A stretch of 64,000 nt of DNA from Kuschelorhynchus macadamiae (Eukaryota > Arthropoda > Insecta > Coleoptera > Curculionidae), in assembly GCA_030620095.1 (NCBI GenBank), contig JAUTXW010004705.1, positions 552,501 to 616,500 on the forward strand, in the 5' to 3' direction. Within the stretch, counting starts at the first letter, position 1. Each line of letters begins with the position of its first letter. Positions 56,690 through 64,000 of the stretch are shown here, piece after piece. The notes below the pieces were generated by a model that ran no database searches, was not told where the DNA came from, and saw only the letters and a program-made list of their open reading frames with translations. The translations under genes and the position numbers were made by a program.

Positions 56690-58370
56690 ATTATAAAAGG
56701 TGTAGAAAATGTCCTTTTCTGGCTAAAATGCAAGAATCAAGTGTTCGCCCCATTGGCTGACGGAGTCAAATATTCCAGGAGTATTGCGAATAATGTCACA
56801 TGAAGCCATTATTCTGTTTTTTAAATCTTCTTCTGTCTGGATTAGGGTCTGATACACTAACGTTTTCAGGTGCCCTCTCAAAAAAAGAAATCCAGGCTAT
56901 TCAGATCTGGAGATCAAAGGGGCCATGGTTGAGGTCCCCTCGCTCTATCCAAGGTGGTTCGTTCCCATTTTCTTTCCTTTATTTTACATTTTTATTTGGG
57001 AATTTTTATTTAAAATGAATTATAAAACTGATTAATTATAATTGGGAAATATTTTAATATCTTAGGCTTAATTTACTTTTTAACATATATATTTCAATAC
57101 ATTAAATTTTAGACTGCCCTGGTATAATAAAATATTATTTACTTTTACACACTAAAATTTCATTTTATAATAATGTCTTGACACGCTCAATACATTTCCT
57201 ATATCCTCCCTTGTCTATTCCTTTGCTTATTTGACCCTTTTGTCCCTCTACAAATTTATGGAGATTGACCGAGATACGGAGAGAAGAGGAAAGGGAGGAA
57301 GTCAAGCATAAAATTTACCGAAAACCGAACGACCAGTGTCCCGATAGTACTGACGGCACTCATTTACTAAAGTGATTTGGCTAGCCAATATTTTTTCGCG
57401 TTATTCGTACTTATAACGTGATATATAGTCGTGCCCTAAAATTACTTCGCTACATACAGAATACTTAATTGGACAATTTGTTTCTACGGATTCCCCTTTT
57501 TCCATTCCTGAAATTATGAACCATTGAGGTAAGTTTCAGGACATTAAATAATATATATTTTTTATATATAATTTACATTTAAATATTTAAACCAAGATCC
57601 AAAATTAGTATACAGACGCGGATCTAGATCAAACCAGCGTTCCCTCAAATTCACAGTCCACAACTGGGCCTAGCGTTGGTTTTCCCGAAGATTTTCTAAA
57701 GGAAAACTCACCTAAAACCCGCACAAAAACTTTTACAAGGGTTGTTAAAATTTTGATTTAGGAACTTCCTCACCTCTGTGCTGAAATGTGGTGGTGCATC
57801 ATCGTGCATCACTAACCACATTTGATTTCAAAAAAGAATTGGTACATATTCTAGCAACACAGGAAGTTCAAGTTTGAAAAATTGACGATGATATCGTCCG
57901 TTTAGCCTTACTGGCAGAAAAAATGGTCCTATCAAAAAATCTCCTATAATGCTGGCCAACACCTTTACTGAAAATTGCTGCGGGAAATTACTTTCGCGTA
58001 TCAAATGCGGATTCTCTTCTGCCCAAAAATGATTGTTATGAAAATTATTTATGGCATTCCTTGAAAAATTTGCTTCATCTCCAAATAAAATCGTGTTTGC
58101 AAATAATTGATTTTGGGCTAGCATTTATTGGAACCACTAGTAAAAATTTAAATGTAGTGGAAAATTACGTGGGAGAAGAGCTTGAACCCTTTCGATGTCG
58201 TAAGGATACATTTAGTTGTCTACTAAAACTTTCCATACAATCACAAATGAAATGGTAAGTGTTGCTGCAATTTTTCTCGTACTGGTAGCAGAATCATTTT
58301 CTACTGCATTCAGGACTGCTTTCTCGCCTCCAGGAGTCCTAACCGTTCTATTTGCTCCTGTTAATTTGTG
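56690..58370 (-). pseudogene. Element E transposase, decayed
   Basis: Minus strand from about 58370: LTGANRTVRTPGGEAVLNAV, then ENDSATSTRKIAATLTISFV (helix-turn-helix), YPYDIERVQALLPRNFPLHL. An open frame 58124-57828 has TILFGDEANFSRNAINNFHN (first Asp), HFWAEENPHLIRES and GPFFLPVRLNGRYHRQFF. WLVMHDDAPPHFSTEVRKFL (second Asp) follows to about 57745. Then about 790 bp of foreign or intronic DNA intervenes; the minus strand shows TAGGTGAGT near 57710, a donor-like site. The C-terminus resumes near 56955 with PPWIERG, SPDLNSLDFF (third Asp), GHLKTLVYQTLIQTEEDLKN and NTPGIFDSVSQ. Stops and shifts throughout. Confidence 0.85.
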
Positions 58371-58504
58371 AATTTAACCATCATTAGAAAACTCGAAAAA
58401 ACTACAGAAACGCCAAACAAAAAAGTATCTGTTACAAAATGTCAGATCAACAAACAGAATTAACAAATGACATGTCTCAATCTAGTGGTTTTTTCCAAGT
58501 TTGA

Positions 58505-59061
58505 TTATTTCGCCTACATTCAATTTGCATTGATGGCAATTTTTGCAAATAAGTCCAAAACTCTGACAGATACGAGAATAATGCAAAATACTAAAAAGCT
58601 AAAGAAATGAACAGAGAGTTCAACTGATATAAAATCAGGAATCATACAGGGTGATCAAAAAAAAAGTTCACAAAGATAAATTTGTAGGTGATGCAAAAAA
58701 ACAATGTAACACCCTGTATACTGCTACCGACAATTTGTAGAGGTTCTTAATAATAATACAAGTACTAAATTTTAACTAATGATCTCGGAATGTACTGAAA
58801 AAAAACGCAGAAAACGGGAAGTGTATAAAATAGGAAAAAAGTGTCAGAGTATCGTTCGACTTCTTGTTTTATAAATAATTTTTTCCAAGCTTGCAAAACG
58901 ATTTTTCTTGTTTTTAATGTATATCTCGTAAACCAGTAAAGCAAGTTAAAAACAATTTTGCGAAATGAGAAAGAATACTAAAACGAACCTAAATATCCAA
59001 GAAAATACGTGGTGTAGTATTAAAAAAAATATATGTCGTCACACTTTTTTGAACCACCCTG
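58505..59061 (-). repeat. Element E right TIR
   Basis: This arm is longer and better preserved than the left. It has three end-like motifs: CCACCCTGTA (59054-59063), AACACCCTGTA (58708-58718) and, inverted, ATACAGGGTGATC (58650-58662). Confidence 0.8.
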
Positions 59062-59063
59062 TA

Positions 59064-59639
59064 TACGCGAACAGTCATACGAGCTATGGACGCCAGCCGT
59101 AATATTACAGGACTCTGTATACATAAGTATGTTTATTAATCATTTGCTTAATGTACTTTTTGTATATAGCTGTTTTATATTTTACATTACCCATTTTTTT
59201 TTAGTTCAACTTTATCAACGAATTTATATTTATGGCAACAAAGCCATGTTTGAGTTCGAGTTTTGAGTTTGATGAAAAATGTAAACTTGTTTTAATTTGA
59301 ATTAGGTTTAATTTGAATTATGGTTAGAATAAAAATGAATATGACGAAAAACAAAATTCTTAAAGTCGACAAAATTCCGAACATTTTTTACAACAAATTC
59401 CATCATACAGAAATAACCCACTTTATACAATATTAAAATGGAACTCCCGGTATATAATTGCGTTTTTGGATTCTACTAAAAATTCTATGAATATTTTGTA
59501 TTTAAAATTTTGACGTATCTTCAATTGATATTGACAGTTGAAAGTGAAAAATTTGACACTCTAGAAGGCTAAAATGTTACCTCCTCTAACTTGTTAGGAG
59601 TATTCAATAAAAATTTCAAAATAAAAATTATAAAATTGG
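59064..59639. other. No gene seen
   Basis: Spacer. GGAACTCCCGGTATA at about 59440 resembles a decayed mariner-like end. Confidence 0.4.
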
Positions 59640-59870
59640 CGTATAGGTTTATTACTTTATTTTTAGTACAAATCAAGAAATCATCTTTATCTCAATTAAC
59701 ATATGGGGGTCCAGCACTTTTTGTAATACCTCAGATGTTTTACGAAATGATTTATTTGGATTCTCTTCGACTGAAAGCAATAATATATCATTATTTATTT
59801 CAACATTTTCAACTGTTGCAGTTCGTCTCTTTCTTGTTAAAACTTTTTGCCGGTCACTATAATACAACCC
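59640..59870 (-). pseudogene. Mariner-like transposase N-terminal relic
   Basis: The minus-strand frame DRQKVLTRKRRTATVENVEI, then DILLLSVEENPNKSFRKTSE and VLQKVLDPHM, matches the plus-strand relic at 60190-60360 (RRTATV, ILLSIEDN, PIRKISKELKN, LDPRN). It is the DNA-binding part of the same family in opposite orientation. Nothing of the catalytic domain follows. Confidence 0.65.
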
Positions 59871-60189
59871 ACACTATTTTCAAACCTCTTAGAAATATTA
59901 CAGTTCTAAAACAAAAATGTATCCCCTAAATAGAGTGCACTGGAAAAGAACGAATCTAAAAAAAAAACAGTAGTGTGCTTTGGAAAACAACAGAAACCTA
60001 GCAACCATTTGACGTATTTATTTATTATTGTTGGCTATCAAGTGTTAATTTAATGATCATAATAATATGCCTTAAAGGCAAAAAAAATAGTTTCGTAATA
60101 AAAAATAATTAACAAGAGCTTCGAGCTAATAATCCTCGAATGCATGTTACATGCAGAACAAACGTTCAAGAGATTACACGCAAAGTTCT

Positions 60190-60880
60190 AAGAAACTTCG
60201 GATTTAAAAAAAGAAAGACGAACAGCAACAGTTGTGTAGGTAAATATATTACTTTCTATCGAAGACAATGCAAGTACCCCAATTCGAAAAATTTCGAAGG
60301 AATTAAAAAATGGACTGGACCCACGTAATACGTCCAACGGAAAAGTTCAGAGAACGTTAAAAAGGTTTGGATTAACAGACTCACAAGAGGGATTGCTTTT
60401 CGACCAGCGGCTTGTTCAATTGGAAAAATGATGGCAATGGAAAACAGCGAATCCACACTATTATCGGGAATTTCAGTTCCAAGGGCGCCAATCCGTCAAA
60501 GTGTGATGTGGGATACTCAATAATAAGGTAATTGGGTTATATTTTTTTGATAATATTCTCAACGGGGAACATTATTAGAGGACTAATTAAGTCAATTGCC
60601 ATTAAACAATATTAGAAACGTTGTATTTCAACAAGACGGGGCTCCACCACATAATGTTCGTAAATTAAAAATCATCTTAGTCAACGTTTTGGTTAGTTAG
60701 TTAATTAATTACGAGCATCTAAAGGATCTTATAAGGACCGCGGAGAATTATTTGAATGATAATTATGCCAAATATTGCCGAATCGGTCTCAGAAGCCATA
60801 GAGAACTGCGAAGGATATAATTTAAATGTATCGATTAAAACGGTGGCACAGTGGAATAATTGTACAGTTAATTATAAATG
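60190..60880 (+). pseudogene. Mariner-like transposase relic
   Basis: Plus strand with several shifts: KKERRTATVV, ILLSIEDNASTPIRKISKEL, NGKVQRTLKRFGLTDSQEG (60340), then ANPHYYREFQFQGRQSVKVW (60450), NKVIGLYFFDNILNGEHY and VVFQQDGAPPHNVRKL (second Asp, 60620). C-terminal fragments DNYAKYCRIGLRSHRE (60760) follow. The first-Asp block and the segment before the third Asp are gone. Confidence 0.75.
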
Positions 60881-61803
60881 TCACTTGTTTTTGCTGTTAC
60901 ATTACTTTACCTATATTAATATTATCAGTCATTTAAATTGTAATTAATAAAATTTAAGTGAAACAAATAAAATGTCTAGGAGATGTTTTGCTTTCTCTGC
61001 TTGCAAAAGCACAACTTTAGGGAGCTTAAAAAATGGGAGAGGGGTTCCCCAAAATCTCACCAAGTGTCCTTTGAGAGAAGGGGTTTAGTAAAATCTCACG
61101 CAACTTTTATTTCAGAGAAGTGGCACATTTTTATAACATTTTGTGTTATAAAATCAAATTGTAAATCTCACATGGGGAGGAGGGGGCAGGTCCCACCACC
61201 CTTTTGGAGGACTGTGAAATATGCCAACGGATCAAGTTATAATAAAACGATTTACCCCTTTTTGTTTATATTAAAAGACACTGGAGATGGATCGAACCGA
61301 GAATAACAAGCCTTCTACAGTGTCAAATTAGTCACTTTGAACTGGCAATATCTCCAAAGCAATACACGCGAAAATTTCAAATACAAAATATTCATAGACT
61401 TTTTATTAGAATCTAAAAAAATGTAATTACTAATAGGGCGTTCCACTTTGTTCCAAAATGTAGCTTTTTGCTCCTCCCTGTAGATTAACATAGAAAATAT
61501 AGCTTGCGTATAGGCTATATTTTCTGGGATATTAATAAAGGTAAACTTAATTTCTATGTGGGTGCAAACATTAGAGTAGTAATCCTACATAACAATTTTT
61601 TAATTTTTTTTTCTATCTCGAATAATAAGAAAGTTAGAGCATGGTAACATTATAGGGGATGAATACCTTTTTCGTAATAAAACTAGTCAAAAAAAGTCAA
61701 AAATATCTTTATCAAAAAAATTGATCTATACATAGGCAAAGTCATGCCTACACAATTAAATGATGTAGCGTCACATATAGAAAGTTAAAACCTTAACCTA
61801 TTA
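60881..61803. other. No clear gene
   Basis: A frame from about 60972 starts MSRRCFAFSACKSTT, faintly like the beginning of a THAP-type zinc finger, but the rest does not follow the C2CH pattern. A longer overlapping frame (60983-61306) is not recognised. TTGTTCCAAAATG...CTCCCTGTA at 61450-61484 looks like an element end without a partner. Confidence 0.3.
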
Positions 61804-63077
61804 CTAAACTATAGTTAGGAACTTTGCACATTCGAAGAATATGTATTTACTATATGTTAAAACAAAATGGGAGTTCTGGGTGATAATCTTTGACGCTAAG
61901 TTATTAACATAAAAAATAAACAATAAAGGCCCCATAACGCTGCCCTGCGGAACATTCAAAATAAGTTCTTTCTCTTCTGAAAAATAGCGTTCTCCATTCC
62001 TCTCTACAACCACCTTCTGAACTCGCCACAGTAAATAGGACTTAGTCCAACTCAGTGCAGGTCCTCGAATTCCACATCTCTCTAACTTCTCCAAGAGAAC
62101 ATTGTGATCTAAGCAGTCAAAAGCCCTTGAAAGGTCTAAAAATATACCCATCGATAATTTCTTATCCTCAAAGCCTTTCAAGATCTTCCCGATAAAATCA
62201 AAGACTGCAATCCCCACGGGCTTTCCCTTGAGATTGCTGTGCTGACTGTCAATTAAGAGTTTTTCCCTATAAAAGAATTTTAATAACGTACTATTGCCAT
62301 TTCGAAGATTTTGGAGAAAGTGGGAGTGGGGCTTATTCACCGATAACTTTCAACAAGAGTTGGATCGCCTTATATAAAGGTTTCACAATGGCTAATTTCA
62401 GATTTTTAGGGAAAGCACCATATTTAAAAGAATTATTAATAATGTGACACAAGGAACCGGCAAGCTCCTCTGCACATTTCTTTACAATATAAGAAGATAT
62501 TTCATAATGGCCTGAACGTATCTTATTTTTTAGTTTCGAAATGAGACCCAGGATTTCAGGCACCGTTACGGGACTGAGAAAAAATGAGTTCTTATTAATA
62601 GCAATGTGACAGGTAAATGCTTTTTGAGGTAGATTTTTCAAGAGGTTTGGAGCTGCATGAGTGACAAGCTGGTTAAAATTTTGACATGTACTATTTGGAT
62701 CTCCAAGAATCTGACAGTCACTGCCCTTAGCAGTTCCTCCCTTTACTTCTCTTACTAATTGCCAAATATATTTCGATTTATTGTCAGCATTATTTAAACG
62801 TATTGTACATTTCAGAAAAGCCCTCACCAGCTCTGTCCAGAACTAACAGGATGTCCAGTTGATTTTTGCATGCAACTATCTCTGGACCCTGATCGCACAT
62901 GAAAAACCTATATTTTGGCTTTATTTGCCTAATGGGAAAACAATAATAATTAAAGACATCCAGAAGAGTATTCATAAAACACTCCCACTGAAATTCTACA
63001 AGAGACTCTGGTTGTTGAAAAAGTGCTTCCCAGCCCTCCACATACAGATTAGTTTTATTGTAAAGTAAGCTCTGCAC
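61804..63077 (-). pseudogene. Jockey/CR1-type LINE reverse transcriptase
   Basis: Minus strand. 63077-62790 gives the linker before the polymerase (VEGWEALFQQPESLVEFQWE, FNYYCFPIRQIKPK). 62827-62333 gives IWQLVREVKGGTAKGSDCQI, SPVTVPEILGLISKLKNKIR and VKKCAEELAGSLCHIINNSF, then GAFPKNLKLAIVKPLYK. A frameshift at about 62340 leads into 62340-61804, with SLGIFLDLSRAFDCLDHNVL-like (palm Asp), GIRGPALSWTKSYLLWR, VVVERNGERYFSEEKE and NVPQGSVMGPLLFIFYVNNL. The YADD motif is decayed to YSKY. Endonuclease and C-terminal parts are absent. Confidence 0.88.
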
Positions 63078-63704
63078 CCTTTAGTACTAAAATAAGTAAA
63101 ATCCTTTTAACAGTAGTTTCCTCGTAATAAAACAACATTTTTATCAAGAAAAGTGACACATTTTAATATTTATATAATGTGTATGAAGTTATTACCAAAT
63201 AACCATCGGCATATACAGGGTTCCCCATAACAGCCCAATAAAATTCTTAAAACTTAATAAAACAAACATTTTATTACACTTAACTAAAATTTACTCTTTG
63301 GGATTTACTCTAACATTCGGTTTATCCTAACTTTTAAAAATTACGTCTTTTAAGTGACCGTCATTAACTTCAATGCACTTTTCAAGATTGGACAGAAAAT
63401 GATTCATGACACGATGAAGCAAAATCTGATCTATTCGTTGGACTTCTTCGGTAAACCTTTAAGTTTTTGGATGTTTTCTGGACGAGTTGCAAAAATCTTC
63501 GCCTTTAAATAGCCCCACAGAAAAAAATCTGGTGCAGTTAAGTCCGGAGACCTAGAAGGCCAATTTAATCCCCAAATCGTGAAATGAGTCGCCCATTAGT
63601 TAGCGGCAAGGGTTGTTGCTCTATCTTGTTGGAATAATAACGCATTATTTAGTAATCTCCCTTCCTTCTAAATCAGGAATAACAATTTTACGGTTTGAAA
63701 CATG

Positions 63705-63716
63705 ACCCCTATTGTT
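63705..63716. repeat. Left target duplication of the tRNA-bearing insertion
   Basis: ACCCCTATTGTT, repeated exactly at 63876-63887. On the minus strand it is the native codons for NNRG of the host transposase. Confidence 0.85.
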
Positions 63717-63875
63717 TTTTTATGGTACGAGCGGGAATCGAACCCGCACCTCTGGATCTCTAGCTCATTGATCTAACCAATTCCGCTATCGTACCACTGA
63801 TAAGCAATTCGTTAAAACTTGTACATATTTAAACCCACCAGTATCATAACCATTGTTGATCCTGCCAAATATGCT
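63717..63875 (-). mobile_element. Short retroposed insertion with tRNA-like domain (SINE-like)
   Basis: A 159-bp insertion between exact 12-bp duplications. On the minus strand it reads an 80-base leader of unknown origin, a 73-nt tRNA-like sequence, then a short A-run (about A7) against the target site. The A-tail and target duplication show retroposition by a LINE. Usual tRNA-derived SINEs have the tRNA part at the 5' end; here it is next to the A-tail. Confidence 0.7.
63723..63795 (-). tRNA. tRNA-like sequence (probable pseudo-tRNA)
   Basis: A 73-nt tRNA-like sequence. The acceptor stem GGTACGA/TCGTACC is perfect, and the T-arm is GCGGG-TTCGATT-CCCGC with an intact B box (GGTTCGATTCC). 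The A box TAGCGGAATTGG also fits the pol III consensus. The D stem (GCGG against GATC) and anticodon stem are mispaired. The position equivalent to the anticodon reads AGA in CTAGAGA, but a Ser tRNA would need a long variable arm, which is absent. There is no T-run terminator downstream. Likely a tRNA pseudogene carried by a retroposon. Confidence 0.55.
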
Positions 63876-63887
63876 ACCCCTATTGTT
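63876..63887. repeat. Right target duplication of the tRNA-bearing insertion
   Basis: ACCCCTATTGTT, the partner of 63705-63716. Confidence 0.85.
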
Positions 63888-64000
63888 CTTCTTAAATTGA
63901 CGACGGAATGCATGCCTTATTTCGACTATTGAGTTACTAATTATGTAAGTTTCTATGCAAAAAACTCGTTGTTGAACTGAATAATGCATGAGGATTAAAA

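Larger units (their letters stand above)
54178..59061 (-). mobile_element. Element E: decayed mariner-like transposon hosting element D
   Basis: The right arm 58505-59061 pairs with a left arm made of 54178-54215 plus 56184-56545. The left arm is interrupted by element D exactly at a TA. The outermost ends are CAGAGTGTCAAAAG (54178) and ...TTGAACCACCCTG (59061), both flanked by TA. A second pair of end-like motifs lies inside, CAGGGTGTTACATT (56274) and TGTAACACCCTG (58716). The transposase is on the minus strand. The outer boundary on the left is shortened and less certain than the inner match. Confidence 0.75.
63327..63989 (-). pseudogene. Mariner-like transposase relic with internal insertion
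   Basis: N-terminus at 63989: MHYSVQQRVFCIETYIISNS, then IVEIRHAFRRQFKKNNRG (63890), a DUF4817-type helix-turn-helix start. After a 159-bp insertion the frame resumes NNRGHVSNRKIVIPD (63700). Then come a degraded FQQDRATTL (63630), WPSRSPDLTAPDFFLWGYLK (third Asp, 63505-63560), and FATRPENIQKLK. NHFLSNLEKCIEVNDGHLKD, then VIFKS, ends at 63327. The whole centre including the first Asp is missing. Confidence 0.82.
63216..64000 (-). mobile_element. Mariner-like element running off the window
   Basis: CAGGGTTCCCCATAACAGCC at 63216 follows TA and is the 3' end of a minus-strand element. Its transposase C-terminus, body and N-terminus follow up to the window edge. The other terminus would lie beyond 64000. 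Confidence 0.65.

Noticed and set aside
60972..61090. THAP-type zinc finger start (MSRRCFAFSACKSTT)
   Set aside because: Only the first Cys pair resembles the motif; the later Cys and His and the AVPTIF-like block are not found before a stop.
63723..63795. Functional tRNA-Ser(AGA)
   Set aside because: D and anticodon stems are mispaired, there is no long variable arm, no pol III terminator follows, and the sequence sits inside a retroposed insertion.

Overview
This is insect nuclear DNA: AT-rich, with spliced transposase genes, TA target-site duplications, non-LTR, Penelope-like and hAT relics, long (AT)n arrays, and no bacterial-type gene organisation. The mix of mariner-like families with CAGGGTG-type ends would suit a beetle or a similar repeat-rich insect, but the sequence alone does not fix the order. 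I find no intact host protein-coding gene. The window looks like intergenic or intronic DNA of a large genome, filled by many generations of mobile elements, with short islands of apparently unique DNA (1-700, 21110-21420, 24640-24960, 38850-39450, 45190-45450) between them.

Layout. 2107-5358 is a mariner-like element (A) with inverted repeats of about 480 bp, an internal 864-bp tandem duplication and a spliced transposase carrying a 9-residue deletion in its catalytic domain. 6264-12243 is an older relative (B), split at a TA by element C (6838-10146), whose inverted repeats are about 756 bp and whose transposase has two one-base frameshifts. 12950-16770 holds two transposase relics and a cluster of TATCGATA motifs. 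18060-19964 has (AT)n arrays, a perfect hairpin, and two inverted fragments of a transposase whose D-to-E spacing (81 residues between) fits the DD82E 'Sailor'-like group. A third fragment lies at 28359. 20640-22921 has a probable LINE tail, a degenerate minisatellite and a P-element-like fragment. 25185-26395 is a Penelope-like element (RT plus GIY-YIG). 27429-28175 is a fold-back element. 29709-32333 is a hAT element with terminal repeats and a degenerate 8-bp target duplication.

32618-39760 holds two MITE-like inverted repeats, two mariner-like relics, a 1.46-kb palindrome (36612-38072) and more (AT)n. 39770-45052 holds a degenerate Jockey-like LINE, then a relic of the element A family interrupted by an opposite-strand LINE of the same Jockey-like type. 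45190-45450 is a dense cluster of homeodomain-type AATTA motifs. 45795-46722 is a hAT fragment. 46958-49469 is a Tc1 (DD34E) relic split by a GC-richer LINE with a 13-bp target duplication. 51265-53660 is a diverged tandem segmental duplication.

54178-59061 is the clearest nested pair. Element D (54216-56183) has 285-bp inverted repeats, TA duplications and the window's only open two-exon transposase with a complete catalytic core. It sits inside the left inverted repeat of the decayed element E. 59640-61803 has head-to-head relics. 61804-63077 is a minus-strand LINE. The window ends in a mariner-like relic interrupted by a 159-bp retroposed insertion carrying a tRNA-like sequence, an A-tail and a 12-bp target duplication.

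These genes do not form a pathway. They record layered insertion. Non-autonomous inverted-repeat elements could in principle be moved by a related transposase, and the large palindromes could give double-stranded RNA if transcribed.
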